Shown: piece after piece, positions 11,254 through 23,929 of the stretch | Numbering within the stretch: position 1 is the stretch's first letter | Layout: each line of letters starts with the position of its first letter | NCBI GenBank assembly: GCA_017165825.1 | Contig: CM029384.1 | Span: 18,971,067-19,035,066, forward strand | Direction of reading: 5' to 3' | Source: Hepsetus odoe | Lineage: Eukaryota > Chordata > Actinopteri > Characiformes > Hepsetidae | Length of the DNA stretch: 64,000 nt | The notes under the pieces: generated by a model | What the model saw: the letters and a program-made list of their open reading frames with translations, nothing else | Databases searched by the model: none | Told to the model about the DNA's origin: nothing | Made by a program: the position numbers and the translations under genes

Positions 11254-13436
11254 CTAAAAAGAAATGAAAAAAAGACAACTGTTTACTATATCCCATGAAA
11301 TATAAATTTAATATATAAAATAATAAACATATTTTAATTAAAGGCATATCAATGCATTTTCAATAATTACATGCAGTTAGCAACAGAGGTAATTCAGATG
11401 TGGATTTGGCTGGTTTAGTGATTTAACTTTGTGTTTTAACCTAAATGAATGATTTATCTTTGCATTTTTTAGGCTGGTTTAGCAATTGATCTCTATGTTT
11501 AATCTTTTCTTATTACAATATTTCCACTTAGTTCATAAGCAACTCTGGCATCAACTCAGGCCATTATCGGAGCCAGACTGGCCTTGGCAAAAGCCAGAAA
11601 AAGAGAGAATATAGATTAGTTAATCTGTTAGAAATTGTTTTGTCTCCTCACTGCTAAAGCTTTCATATCTATCTATTTATCCAGCTAATCGCCAACAGGG
11701 TTGCGTACAAAAGCCTATACAAGCACCTGTAGGGCAAAACATAGACATGTGCCCTGGATAGGTTGCCAGACTATCTCAAGGCAGCCACTCTGCTAACATA
11801 CTTGCATCCAAACAGGAATAAAATTACTGCAGGACAAGCATTTTCCTAATGGGTTCTATAATAGCTCTTATAAATTCTGTGATCTGTGAAAATGTAATTA
11901 TACACATTTGTGTAAATTGTGATTGTGATTTTATAAATATCACAATTATTTTCCTCCAAATTTGAACATGATAAGATAAGATATCTTCCATCCACAAGAT
12001 AGGACTCCTCAGTCACACCATACCACAAATACTGGTGTAGTTAGGTATAGCACATTCTGAGCCTCATAAAGCCATTACTACAGTAATATAGTTAATACGC
12101 TTGGAGCAGAACTGTTGACTTTCTTACAATGGGTAAAAAACACCTGCTAGTATTCTTGCTGAGTGAAGATTCTACCTTTATGGAAATCTTTGGGAACCCC
12201 TTTTTCTTCCCATTAATGCTCAGTTTTTATACAACAGACCAATTAAACTGTTAAACTGTTGCATTAATCATTTTAACATTTGGGAAGCTTTAAATACAGA
12301 TAAAACATTTTGAAAAGCAGCGCTCTTAAAAACTTTTTTTATTCAAACGCGAGGCAGCCACACCTGAGATGTGTATGTGCACTGGACTAAAATGATCAGA
12401 GAACTGCTCAGTTAATGGTGGAAAAGAGAAGGTAACTCAACTAGCGTTTTTCTCAGAGTGGGAGGGAGAAAAACACCTGCAGGGCCAATAAGAACATTTA
12501 TAAATATATATATAATATCTATAAAATCACAGTGTAGAACTTACAAAAATGACCTCAGGACCCTATACACACTTTATCCTGTCTTAACAGAGTTTAGTGC
12601 TAAACAGGAGAATGATATGAGTCTGAGTCAGAAATATCATTTGAAGACATTTTTTACTATCAACGTTAGGAGGCAGATAAAAGTTGCAGGGTGTCTATTA
12701 GACCCACACTGTTCACCTTTCCGAAGTGTACTTGCTATAAGAAGACTTTTCCTTTTTGCCTGCAGTTATCGTTTTCCTTATTTTTTCCTGCAACTACCTA
12801 ATTATTAGCATGATTATCTAAGGGAGTTTAAAATGCAGGCACACTGCTGATGCAATAAATACAAGTTATTATAAATTGCTTTAGTCACATGCATGCTTAC
12901 TGGACATTAAATAAATACTGTAGGTCATTTGGTAAACTGAAAAAATGAAATAGTAAATAAATTTTAAATCTTCAGTTACACTTCAGTAGACTTATTTGAT
13001 ATTTACTGCTGTTTGGAACAAGCTATGCCTGATTGTGATACAGCAGGATACTTTGGTTTAAACACTAATGTTAATTTAGGTTGTACAATTAACTAACCAC
13101 AAAGGCCAAAATCTTTAAAACAATTTTAAACCCACTTGTGTCTGTTTGCACAGGCTTTGCTCCTTTCTACAAGCTTTTTTCAACAGATTGTTAGAATTAA
13201 CAATGATGAAAGTCTGAATAGAAAGGCGTCTCCATTAGAGAAAGAAATGGTGATGGTAATGTGCCACATTCAATGCAGTGCTTTTATTTTTATTCTTCAA
13301 ATAAATCATTATGTACATTGTTGCTGTTGGAATGAAAACCTGCAGCCATGCAGGTCATTTTGGGGGACAACTGCAGACCAGAACATGAGAGCAATGAGGC
13401 CTAATAGAGTATTTGTCTGTTAAGACACCACAGGAG

Positions 13437-13632
13437 AGCACAATACACAGTGACCCACAACAAAATGCATTTTACCCATACCAAGTGCAGAAGTGGGCAT
13501 ATTGGCACCTGGGGAGCTGAAGATGGTACCTTGCTCAAGAGAACCTTAGGGTAACCTATTGAGTACAGTACTCAAAGCCACAGCCTTCCAATTATGGGCC
13601 TAGTCCCTAACCTCTAGGCCACTGTTGTCCCA
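13437..13632 (-). mobile_element. tRNA-derived SINE (HE1-like), minus
   Basis: Minus strand: gccta-gaggttagggactagg head, ggttaccctaaggttctctt, gagcaaggtaccatc, then gggtaaaatgcattttgttg. Moderately diverged, without a visible target duplication. Confidence 0.6.
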
Positions 13633-15391
13633 ACACTATCTCCACCACTGTAAAGAAATCCAATATTACATGTATCACTACAACGCTTAATAATACACCA
13701 AAACACCCTGAATGACTTTGGTTATCTCATAGCAATTACATAGAACTACAAAGGATTTGTGATTAAAATTTGGTGGAATTCCTCTGTAAGATGGAATAGG
13801 TCGATGTAAGTAAATATTTTTTGCAACCTCCCAGTACCAATACATTTAAAATGAGTTTGGTGCAAATTACCTAAATCTTTACACTTGCTTCAAATTGTGT
13901 CAAGTAATCTAATTTAGACAAGCATGTTTAAATCAGATTAGATCAGACTATAAATGACACATAGGTAGCTATAACTATGTACTTATGTATGGATAAAAAA
14001 AAATTAGTCTTCAAAATGGAAGCTCCTACTGTTTCTAGCTATGTCCACTCTGGTCCATTGGATATCAGTGCCTTCAAGACAGAATTGTTTCTTTAAGTGA
14101 GCAGTTTCATGGAAGAGCACTTCCATTTCCACCGTGTAAATTCTGTGTCAAATAACCATACTTCTACTCAAATGGCTCTTGTGGCTCAATTTTTTCCAGC
14201 AGTGGGTTGCGGTGGATAAAGGAGGAGGAGGGGCACAAGTGATGGAGGAATGGAGGACGGGATGGGGGGTAGACACTCTCCTGGCACAAAACCAAAAATG
14301 CCAGTGCTACAACACAAACAAGAGCAGAGTGAACCCTCGGGAACTGCTCACCAGCAACAAAAGCACGGAGAGGAAGAAATCTGCAGCCTCGCTGTCGGAT
14401 TCAAACTTGCATTAGGAAGCAACCGCTTCCGAGCCATTTGAGAAGACTAAAGCTGGCAAGCCAGTGAACTCTGGGCAACCCTAAATCCACTCTGCCAACC
14501 AGCACCGCCCACCAAAAACTAACCAAGGCAAGGCTGGCAAAGACACAAAAATAAAATGCCAAACAGCTGCAAAGAACAAACACAACAAAAAAAATGTAGA
14601 TTTCTGGTTGGGAGTAGCCATTTTTAATGCCCATAATCCTACTTTTTTTGGCATTTCTTTTTCTCTTTCTGGTATCAACTTATAACATTTATTTTTTTCT
14701 GCAATAAACAATTAATTTTCTTTTGGACCTAATCTAACCTAATTTGCTCTTGGAATCAAACTGCTTGTTAATTGTTTATTATGCGACAGATATTATGTAC
14801 ATGGAGTCTTTATTCCTTGCGTTATATCTCATTCAGAAAGAGAAGCCCAGTCCTTATCATTTTAGCATAGATGAATAAGTAAAACTTAAATAGGCAGATA
14901 TGTAAATATTATGTTTTTTGACATCACTAAAAGAGAAAATACAGAAAGCAGCACAGTTCTCATTTATATTTAAGAAATTAAACAACAATCATAAACTGCA
15001 TGAAGCTCTCATTTTTATAAAGCATTCCAAAAATTTGTTTGTGCATAAAACAGGCAGAACAAGGAAGCAAAGCTTTTGAAATTCATATGAATAAAGCAAT
15101 AAGGAAGACTGAACCAAAGCAATCACTGGGTAAAAGGTGGTTTTCATATGCCAGGCTGCTAAATATAGCACAAGCAGATTGATTCACCATCACAGCAGCC
15201 TCAATGACTTTAATCTTCCAGGACCCACTAATGAAAGTACTTTCACAAGCTTCACCATCAATTTATTGCCTTAATAGATCACACAAACACCAAGCAACAA
15301 AAATGCTCCTGTCATTATGTTCAGAAGTGCTTATTTTTCTTAATAAAATTCATAACTGTAGGCAGCTGAATAATCTTCCACAGAACATATA

Positions 15392-15815
15392 CAGTACTCT
15401 GCAAAAGTCTAGAGCCACCCATCAGTTTTTTATATTTTGATGGGGAATCACATTGTTGGTGTAAAAATTCTATTTTATGCTTGTCAAACTGTCTTATCTA
15501 CTGTATTGAGTGTGAGTGACTAAATAACAGAAATGGGAAGAAATGTTTTACTGCAACAGGGTGCAAAGTGTCTAGAAATGCAAGTTGCCTACATTAAGTG
15601 GTTCCAACTACTCAGCATTCAGCATCCACAGTATACTAATCACCTCTATAATCAGTGTGTATATATTTTGTTACTGTCATGCCTGAAAATAGATGGCTTT
15701 CTTACAGCTGAACAAACAAACAAAAGAAAACCCTCAGAATCTGGCCATGTATAGCCACTGGACTGAAAATGAGAGACAAAAACATTGATCTCAAGAAGAC
15801 TTGTAAACTATTCCT
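15392..15815 (+). mobile_element. Tc1-type remnant (one terminus)
   Basis: Begins after TA with cagtactctgcaaaagtcta followed by gagccaccc, a Tc1 terminal repeat. The interior resembles the noncoding flank of fish Tc1 elements, but the second terminus is absent or lost near the following (TA)n(CA)n block. Confidence 0.5.
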
Positions 15816-15882
15816 CAACAATACATTAAAAAATTCAACTTACTTGCAAAACTTGCATAGTTTTTTTTATCTATCATATAAA

Positions 15883-15927
<45 letters not shown>

Positions 15928-15930
15928 TAT

Positions 15931-15963
<33 letters not shown>

Positions 15964-15964
15964 C
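15883..15964 (+). repeat. (TA)n-(CA)n compound microsatellite
   Basis: About 50 bp of ta units followed by tacata and then (ca)n. Confidence 0.9.
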
Positions 15965-18312
15965 TATTTCCTGTTTTTGTGTAACCAAAAATTTCTTGTA
16001 TAGCATTATACATTTGAAACATGTGAAGTTACACAGGCTTAAATTGTGCAATTGAGCTGGCAATTGTACTTAATAATTAATCATAATACAAATAATTGTG
16101 TTTGCTTTTTTTAACAATTGCATCCAAGTATTAAAGTATAATACTAAAGTGGACAAACTGACTTTTTGGCTGTTTTTCTTCTTAGCTGTCATAACCTTTT
16201 TCTGTACTGGCAGAAACGGCTAAAATAAACCAAGAACAATGAGAGTATTGCTAGAATACCTTAATCATTTACACAATAAAACAACATAAAGACAAGGTTT
16301 TAGATTTCCAGACCTCACTAGTCCTTTTCTAAAAGTCCTAGAAGTTCCTAAGGATTCCCAGCTGCTGAAAATTAAACAGACGATTGGTGAAGGTCTGAGA
16401 CTGTATCAGTGTGAGATGAAAGAATTCTACTTCAACTCAATTTGAATATCATGATTCTGAAAAAAGCTGAAAGGTCTTAAGTAAAAATAAGGAAAACAAT
16501 GTTTCCAAAAGAGACAGGCTTTTGCGTTATAATGGAGGTAAAGTGTGAACTGTAAGGATGTGAAGCAAACTAAAAAAGGTTAATGATTTCACTGCTATAT
16601 GTGATTGCAGTGGAAATTGAAAAAGAAGATGGATATACCATCAACAACTTACTGGTCTTGAAGCTTCCACAAATCAGGGCAGAAGTGTCAAAAATTGACC
16701 CTTAAAGGTAATGGGTCAGTATGCTTACTTTTAAATAAATAGGTTTTTAAAGATTAATTTAAAATGTTTTTCTGTAATGACGTGTGCAAATGTGTCTATT
16801 TAGTTACATTACAAAAACAATTAAAAATTAGTTGATTCTGCCCATATATTATTAGTATTAACCAGGTCTTGCTTCTTAACTGTGTCTCCATTAAGTATTG
16901 CGCTTACTAGTTTCAGACATTTTTCACTGTACTTGGCCATGCTGTGGAGCTTTCTAGACCCATTCTGATGACAGCAAAGCATTTATGTGTGATAAAGATA
17001 CAAGTCAATCTGCATGTCACGGGCAAACCTGCATGTTAAATGTGTTGATCTTCTCAGAACATGTGTATGTTGGGAACCTTTAACCTAATAAGACCAGAGC
17101 TGGAAGGAGGAATATGGTGTCAGCTTAAAATGTGCATCATAAGCCTATTTTAACTAGAAATAATAGACAGCAGGAAAAATCTTGTCTATAGTTCTACATT
17201 TAACATATATGAAGGATAAAAACAGTTTAAAAAATGTGTGAATGTGACTACTCAATTGAAAAACTGCAAGATTTCACAATAGGTTTCTATATGATATTAC
17301 AAGCATATAGTAACAGCTGTAGATTTCCTTATTAACACAACGTGACAGTTCAGTATTCAATAATAAAATTATATAAAAAGGTAAAGTACCCTTGTGATTG
17401 TAAAAGGTACCACATGTGAATGTATGATGTACTCTGCCGGTTTCTGTCCTTCAAAGCTGTAGTATCTCTTTCTCTATTATAAACAATATTCAGATGTATT
17501 TGGCTGTTAAGTGCACAAGGCTGTAATAATGCATAAAAGGCTGTATAACAGCAAGTAATAAAATAGTGTTATATGGTAAACTGAGCATTATGTGGCTTTA
17601 TTTTTTTTTGTTCAGCTCCAACAACAGCTTCTTCTACTCTAAAAGAATACAGTTTCTTTCACAAGCTTTTGGCATAGACAGGGGGCCCCTGAACCAGCAA
17701 GAGGAAGAAAAAAGGAAAACACTCTCCAAATTACCAACTGCACAGCCTAAGTCAGCCATGAGGACAAGGTTTCAAACACACTAGACAACAAACTAGATCA
17801 CTTTTTTATTGAATTACAAAGCATTATCAGCTTAAGACTGGAGAGTAAAGTGAGAAATCCACTATGAACCCCTGCAATAGAACCCGCAAAGGTAGAAATT
17901 CAACCAACAGGGAAACAGCTTCAGCACAACTCATGATACAAGTAGGTGGTGCTGGTAATAAATAGTAAACAATTTTCATCTGGCATATTGATATTAAACA
18001 GGACAATTTGGCACAGAATAAATAATTTTACTGCTATTATCTCATAATGTGAAACAGACATGATTAACTTTTAAAATTGCTGTTACTACATAGTTTGCAA
18101 TGGACAAAAGTCTTGTTACAAGACCTCTTATGGACACAATAATTAATCAATCACCACATATATAAGTGTAGTATGTAGGTATGTAAGTAAATAACGGGGA
18201 AATAACCCCTTCAACATCCTATTTCCAAGTTGTTCTGGCATATTAATTAATGCACTGACAAACTAGAACCCAACACTCACATACATACATTTATATAAAC
18301 ACATACATGGAG

Positions 18313-18315
<3 letters not shown>

Positions 18316-18347
<32 letters not shown>
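18316..18347 (+). repeat. (TA)n microsatellite
   Basis: About 32 bp of uninterrupted ta units. Confidence 0.9.
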
Positions 18348-18350
<3 letters not shown>

Positions 18351-19699
18351 TTGTGTTATTTAATTAATAGAATGTGCTAGTAACTCCTGAAGAGCCCTGA
18401 AGCATCTAATTTCAAAATGAATACAAGGTGGGCTTTAATAGGAACTGTTGTGGTAAAGCTCATCAGCAGCAGCCCCATCTTCATTGTGCTCAGCCTGCAG
18501 TTACCAGACGTTGTGATGCAGCAGCAGCAGCTCCAGCCACAGGCAGGCGAGAACAAACATGCAAGAAACGATGAACTGTCTGAAGTCTGGGGTGGGAATG
18601 CCCTGCAACATGGACTCCTCAATGAAACAAGTACAACCAAAACACCCATATGACAAGAATAACAATAATGTTTCTAATAATTATTCATATCTATTTAAAA
18701 ATGTAATAACGGCAATAGAGAAGCACTATTAAATTAAAATTCTTGGTAGAAAATTGCTTAAAATAATTAGAGCAATTTTAGATCTGATCAGTATTTCAAA
18801 CGATAACATTTATCAATGCAGAACAGCAAGCAATGCTGGACAAATGTTCTTTAACATCTTAATAAATGTAAGATATTTATAGCATGTATTAAACATATTA
18901 GATATCAACATTGGACCACAAATTTCATTGGTGTATTCCTATGAATAATTACACTATATAACAACAACAACAACAATATAGCAATTATATAAATTTTAAT
19001 AATGTCTTAATTAAATTGTGCAAAGTAGAGATGCATGAATCCTGAATTCAAATGTGCTTAAATACGTTTTATTATTTTAAAGAATTTCTAGTCTTCAAGA
19101 CAAAAATGCTGAAATTGTGCTGCATATGAATTTAAACAATTTGTAAATGCGGAAGGACCTGAACCTGCGTCGAAAGATAAAAATATCAAATACTAGGATC
19201 GACCCAGAATTCCCACATCGAAGCATCCCTAATACAACCAGCAAACGTCAGCACTGTCCCAGCCATTTTCAACCTCACCATCATTCTGCAGGTTCCTCAA
19301 CACACCAGTAATGAGGCTCGAAGAATCCAGTCAGTATAGAGAGGTGATGAAAATCGCATGCAAATCGTGCGAAAATTACGAAAAACAGGACTGCAAGCAA
19401 TAATGCAACAAGGAAGCGTGTAATATAAGCCCTTTTCTTTTCCCTTTTTCTATCCCATGTTCATGTTTATTTATATGTATGGCCAATTTAATGAGGCTAT
19501 CCAGTACCAGAGCTTACGTTTTCAAAGGAAAAATAAAAAAGCCAACGTGTGCTTTAAATAAAATGGCATTAATAGACAAATTAGGCATGGTGAGTATTAT
19601 CCTCGACTACATTTCCAAACACATTTCGAGCGCTTCAGCATGCCACATCGTTTTATACCTACAGGATTAAACAAGGATCAAGTTGACCCGTCTTTCTAA

Positions 19700-20580
19700 A
19701 TAATTTACTCCTTAAATGCTGGGAGAGCAGCAGTTGCGTTCTGCAGTGCTGGGGCCAGGACGATAAACTGCTGCAGCATTTAAGGTGGAGCGGACAACTC
19801 GAAAAGGCTCGATCGTAAATAAAAGCTTCCACATCTCTTACCTTTATATCACAGGCAGAGAAATGGCCGTATATCCCTCGCACAGGTGCATTTCTCCCCT
19901 AAAAACGACGCAAGTGGTGTGGCTCGATACCCGCCGCACTGACAGATAAGGATGTTTCAGGCGCAGCAGTCCGAACCTGCCAGTGCAGCAGCAAACAGCC
20001 CCACTTTCCAGGCTTTTAAGCCTCGTCAAACCAGTCAGAAATGAAAAAAAAATACATATGCAGTAACCAAGGAAGGGAAAATCACAAGAGCAAACAGAGG
20101 AAACGATGCCCCGGTCGGCTGTGTCTCCTGACCGAGCGGAGGCGTTTCGGTCTTTGCTTGTGTAGCTTTTTTTTCTTTTTTTCTCAATGACGTGTTCACG
20201 GGCGAATAAGTCGCCGATGTAAAGTGCAGAAAAAAAAGAAGTGAGGGGATTTTTTAACGCACTCATAAACGGAAGGCGACTCCGCTGTACGCAGTAGCTG
20301 CAGGGTGAGTGTTTTTCTTCACTGTGTTTATAGTAATCCGCTCCTCTGAGGACGCCGAGCGCTCAGCGAACCGCTCCAGCAGCCATTTTGTTGCAAATGA
20401 CAACAAGCAGCAGCGCTCGAGTCTCGGCGGCAAAACAGGAAGTGGCGCGTTCTAACGCCACATACACCCCCTCCCCCACCCCACGTGACCATCCGTTAAT
20501 AAACAATTCGTGCCAAACGGCTCGCTCCGCCCGTCCCGTTGCTATGAAAACGGGCGCTCCCCACCCTCCTTCCAGCAATG
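19700..20580 (-). promoter_or_regulatory. CpG-island promoter region of tnrc6c
   Basis: This is the only long stretch of the host-gene third with many CpG dinucleotides (for example the runs around 19930, 20120-20210, 20340-20460 and 20515-20560). On the minus strand it contains caaaatggctgc (about 20379-20390), a YY1-type element that is normally found within a few tens of bases of the start site in the sense orientation, supporting leftward transcription. A plus-strand donor-like sequence (ctgcagg|gtgagtg, near 20307) would allow a divergent transcript. A (TC)n tract borders it on the right. Confidence 0.6.
19842..20400 (-). other. tnrc6c: Probable 5' untranslated first exon of tnrc6c
   Basis: Within the GC-rich island the minus strand carries a consensus donor, ATATAAAG|gtaagagat (boundary 19842/19841). 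A transcript starting near 20.4 kb would yield a first exon of roughly 550 nt ending there, which could splice to the acceptor at 11254. The region holds a 140-codon minus-strand open frame (19844-20266) without any recognisable domain, so I treat it as UTR. The upper bound is a guess based on the YY1-like site; the real start site needs cap data. Confidence 0.45.
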
Positions 20581-20584
20581 GCTG

Positions 20585-20587
<3 letters not shown>

Positions 20588-20643
<56 letters not shown>
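20588..20643 (+). repeat. (TC)n microsatellite beside the CpG island
   Basis: About 56 bp of uninterrupted tc dinucleotides. On the minus strand, the presumed sense strand of tnrc6c, it is a (GA)n tract just upstream of the inferred start, a GAGA-factor-like or triplex-prone arrangement. Function is inference. Confidence 0.9.
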
Positions 20644-20647
<4 letters not shown>

Positions 20648-20649
20648 GT

Positions 20650-21690
20650 TTTAACGTGTTCACCATTACGCTAAGGGTGTCTGTTCCATTTTGAACTGTT
20701 TCAGCGAGAGTTCCCAGTTTCTGTAATGCGGCTTTTCTGTCAGATGTGTTACCGTATATTTTCTCCAACAGGAGGCGCTATTTCGACAAACGAGTCGCAC
20801 TTTAAAACTTCGTTTCAGACTGCTTACTTTCACACTAAACACTACAATTTTTACACAGCCACTAGTAATGCTTTCAGTTGTTTGGCTTGGCAGAAGACAC
20901 GTACAAAGCAGACTGGGTTGGGATAGTAATGAAATACAGTAATGAAATCAATAAAAAAAAGGGTCAGGATTCACAGCAGTGCTAAGAAAATAAAATGTCC
21001 ATATATGTATTTTTTTAATCTCCTGTTTCAATTTACATGTGGTTTACACCCCATGTTCATATTTTTGGGGTGGCTGATTTATTATGGAGAACTTGCTGGT
21101 CAACTGTTTTTAACATTAAAGCTTAAAGCACCTCATTTAAAAAAAAACACTTCTCTAAACAGGGCACCAATCAATGTGATTGATCAGATTGGAAAGGAAA
21201 TTTATGCAGCAATCATTATTTAGGCAAATTTTTCTTCTTCTAAAGTTTTTTTAGAATTACAAATTGTAATTTAGGTAAATACATTTTTGTTCCTACTTTT
21301 TTTTTGAATATATTGCAGGCCTCAAATGCAGGAATGGCTGTGTCTCAACCAATGAAATTATTAGGTAGTTTGTCGACAATTAAATAATGCACAGATCATC
21401 TATATGGGCCCAACAAAATAAAATCAGACAGAAAAAGGATTTGGACAAATGAAAAAGCCTAATAAAGTAATAAATGTTTCAGATGAACACAGGTTATCAG
21501 TAGGAGTGGATATACTTGTGTTAAAAACAGATCTAGTAAAAAGGCAAATTTTCAAGCTTTTAGTATCTGTTTGCAATATCAAATCAGTTCCCACCCCTAC
21601 TATGCATAGTATTTTTTACATAGGAGTACTCAATGAAGAATGTCTGGGATTGTTTTAGCGTTGATGTTCAGAAGAATGAGATGGGGCACC
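20650..21690. other. Intergenic DNA upstream of tnrc6c
   Basis: AT-rich, with no gene, repeat or splice-flanked exon that I can support. Short open frames here carry no recognisable domain. Confidence 0.6.
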
Positions 21691-21692
21691 TA

Positions 21693-23229
21693 CAGTCATA
21701 TGAAAAAGTTTGGGAACCCCTCTTAATTCTTTAGATTTTTTTTTTATCATTGGCTGAGCTTTTATCATTGGCTGCAAAGTAGCAACATCCTTTTAATATT
21801 TGACATGCCTTATGGAAACAGTAGTATTTCAGCAGTGACATTAAGTTTATTGGAGTAACAGAAAATATGCAATATGCATCATAACAAAATTAGATAGGTG
21901 CATAAATTTGGGTACCCCAACAGGGATGACATCAATACTTAGTTGAGCCTCCTTTTGCAAATATAACAGCCTCTAGACGCCTCCTATAGCCTTTGATGAG
22001 TGTCTGGATTATGGATGGAGGAATGTTTTACCATTCTTCCATTCAAAATCTCTCCAGTTCAGTTAAATTTGATGGCTGCCAAGCATGGACATAGATTTTC
22101 GATGATATTCAAGTCAGGGGACTGCGACAGCCGTTCCAGAACATTGTACTTATCTCTCTGCATGAATGCCTTTGTAGATTTCAAACTGTGCTTTGGGTCA
22201 TTGTCTTATCCAACCAATATCCAACCCCTGCGTAACTTCAAATTTGTGACTGATGCTTGAACATTATCCTGAAGAATTTGTTGATACTGGGTTGAATTCA
22301 TCCGACTCTCGACTTTAACAAGGGCCCCAGTCCCTGAACCAGCCACACAGCCCCACAGCATGATGGAACGTCCACCAAATTTGACAGTAGGTACCAAGTG
22401 TTTTTCTTGGAATGTGTTGTTCTTCTTCCACCACCCTTTTTGTTATGACCAAATAACTAAATTCTTTTCTCAGCAGTCCAAAGCACATTGTTCCAAAATG
22501 TTTCTGGCTTGTCTAAATGAGCATTTGCATACAACGACTGTTTGTGGCATGAGTGCAGAAAGGGCTTCTTTCTGCTTATCCTGCCACTGGTTGGTTCTTT
22601 GTGCAAAATGCGCTGAATTGTAGAACAATGTACAGATACACTATCTGCAGCAATATGTTCTTGCAGGTCTTTGGAGGTGATCTGTGGGTTGTCTATAACC
22701 ATTCTCACAATCCTGTGCATATGCAGCTCCTGTATTTTTCTTGGCCTGCCAAACCTCGGTTTAACAGCAACAGTGCCTGTGGCCTTCCATTTCCTGATTA
22801 CATTACTTACAGTTGAAACTGACAGTTTAAACCTCAGAAATAGCTTTTTGTAGCCTTCCCCTAAACCATGATACTAAACAATCTTTGTTTTCAGTTCTTT
22901 TGAGAGCTGCTTTGAGGATCCCATGCTGTCACTCTTCAGAGGAGAGTCAAAGGGAAGCACAGCTTGCAATTGACCATCTTAAATACCTTTTCTCATGATT
23001 GGACACACCTGTCTATGAAGTTCAAGGTTTAAAAAGCTAATCCAACCAATCTGGTGTTACAAGTAATCAGTCATGAGCAGTTACATGCATTCAAATCAGT
23101 ACTCAAATTTTTGCACAGGCAGTTTTTCACATTTTATTTAATTTCAAACAACTAAATACTGCTTCACTAAAAATCTTTGTTTGAAAAACACCAGAAATGA
23201 AAAGTAACTGCCCAAAATTCAAAGCATTC
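21693..23229 (-). mobile_element. Tc1-like transposon A (decayed, right terminus lost)
   Basis: Left terminus cagtcatatgaaaaagtttg at 21693 directly after TA. A second internal copy of the motif (cataaatttgggtacccc, about 21901) suggests the IR/DR type of terminal structure. The matching right terminus is not visible, and sequence continues to the LTR inserted at 23230. The transposase pseudogene occupies 21932-22924 on the minus strand. Confidence 0.85.
21932..22924 (-). pseudogene. Tc1-like transposase of element A
   Basis: Family role: cut-and-paste integration at TA, with a paired-like helix-turn-helix DNA-binding half and a DDE catalytic half. The minus strand starts MGSSKQLSKELK (ATG at 22924-22922), close to the family's usual start, followed by an early stop after K-T-K-I-V. 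The helix region reads GRPRKIQ and I-A-A-D-S-V; then T-V-K-F-G-G-R-S-I-M-L-W-G-C appears near 22340. The C-terminus is clear: M-E-E-W, I-P-P, then G-Y-R-R-R-L-E-A-V and G-G-S-T-K-Y before TGA (21934-21932). About 330 codons long overall, as expected, but broken by several stops and frameshifts. Inactive. Confidence 0.85.
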
Positions 23230-23518
23230 TGTAATGGTGGCGGGGTGCGGGTAGGATGTCAATGCAGAGCCAGTGCTCAGGAACATAACTTTATTCTCCA
23301 TAGTAACAGAAACAAGGTACAAGGAACTAAAATACCAGCATTAACTTAAGGCTTTGCCTTGTGAATGAGCCGCACTCTGTTCTGACTCATTGGGGTTTAA
23401 ATAGCCAGCCCCAATGAAGCACACCTGTGCCTTCATGAGCTCATGAAGGTGTGCTCAGTCAGAACAGAGCACCCACTACCATACCAAACATGAAACCCAA
23501 CCGTGACACATACCAGCT
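23230..23518 (-). mobile_element. Solo LTR, Gypsy-like, subfamily A
   Basis: Read on the minus strand it starts TGTCACGG and ends CGCCACCATTACA, 289 bp, with an aataaag signal about 70 bp before the end. It carries the three-way-junction structure. The outer arms are at 23374-23387 and 23457-23470. One hairpin (cattgggg/ccccaatg, 23388-23416) abuts the first arm, and a second (gcacacct/aggtgtgc, 23419-23454) has an inner palindrome cttcatgagctcatgaag. Flanks cattc and catac are a plausible 5-bp target duplication with one change. It sits between Tc1 element A and Tc1 fragment B. Confidence 0.85.
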
Positions 23519-23822
23519 CATCTGTTAAACACGGTGAAGGGGATGTTACAGTTTGGGGATGTATGCCTCCCACAGGTACTGGAACACTTATCTTCACTGA
23601 TGATGTAACTGCTGACAGCAGCAGTGCAATGAATTCTGAGGTGTAAAGAAACAACTTATCTGATCAAGTTCTTTTAAATGTCTCCAAAGTCACTGGATGA
23701 TGCTTCATCCTGCAACAAGATAATGATACCAAACACACTGCTAAGGCAAAACAGGAGTTTCATGAAGCCTGTATGGTATATTCTTGAAGGGCCAAGTCAG
23801 TCACCTGATTTAAATCCAACGT
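23519..23822 (+). pseudogene. Tc1-like transposase fragment B
   Basis: Plus strand: S-S-S-V-K-H-G-E-G-D-V-T-V-W-G-C, the block before the second catalytic Asp. About 190 bp on comes Q-Q-D-N-D-T-K-H-T-A-K-A-K with that Asp, and then G-P-S-Q-S-P-D-L-N-P. Frameshifted and without either end. It belongs to a different Tc1 family from element A. Confidence 0.8.
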
Positions 23823-23860
23823 AAATACTATACAATGTATATACTGACAATCTTACTTAT

Positions 23861-23873
23861 ATATGTGTGTGTG

Positions 23874-23909
<36 letters not shown>

Positions 23910-23928
23910 TGTCTGTGTGTGTGTGTTA
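23861..23928 (+). repeat. (TG)n microsatellite
   Basis: About 65 bp of tg units with a few substitutions. Confidence 0.9.
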
Positions 23929-23929
23929 C

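Larger units (their letters stand above)
11254..19841 (-). other. tnrc6c 5' UTR intron (inferred)
   Basis: If the CpG-island exon splices to the start exon, this 8.6-kb stretch is the first intron. It contains a SINE (13437-13632), a Tc1-like remnant (15392-15815) and microsatellites. The parts 11254-13430, 13640-15390, 15970-18310 and 18660-19690 show nothing I can name. A GC-richer islet at 14190-14420 has overlapping open frames but no homology I recognise and may be an alternative untranslated exon. Additional 5' exons cannot be excluded. Confidence 0.5.

Noticed and set aside
14179..14441. Overlapping plus-strand frames in a GC-richer islet
   Set aside because: No homology or convincing splice sites. 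Mentioned only as a possible noncoding exon.
18505..18617. Possible minus-strand exon (E-S-M-L-Q-G-I-P-T-P-D-F and a hydrophobic run) with donor-like gtaact
   Set aside because: The acceptor is weak, the peptide does not belong to the TNRC6 N-terminus, and the start exon at 11.2 kb has an in-frame stop before its ATG. At most an untranslated exon.
20363..20578. 71-codon minus-strand frame ending N-K-M-A-A-G-A-V-R
   Set aside because: Lies in the CpG island around the YY1-like site. The M-A-A is produced by the YY1 motif itself, and no homologue is recognised.
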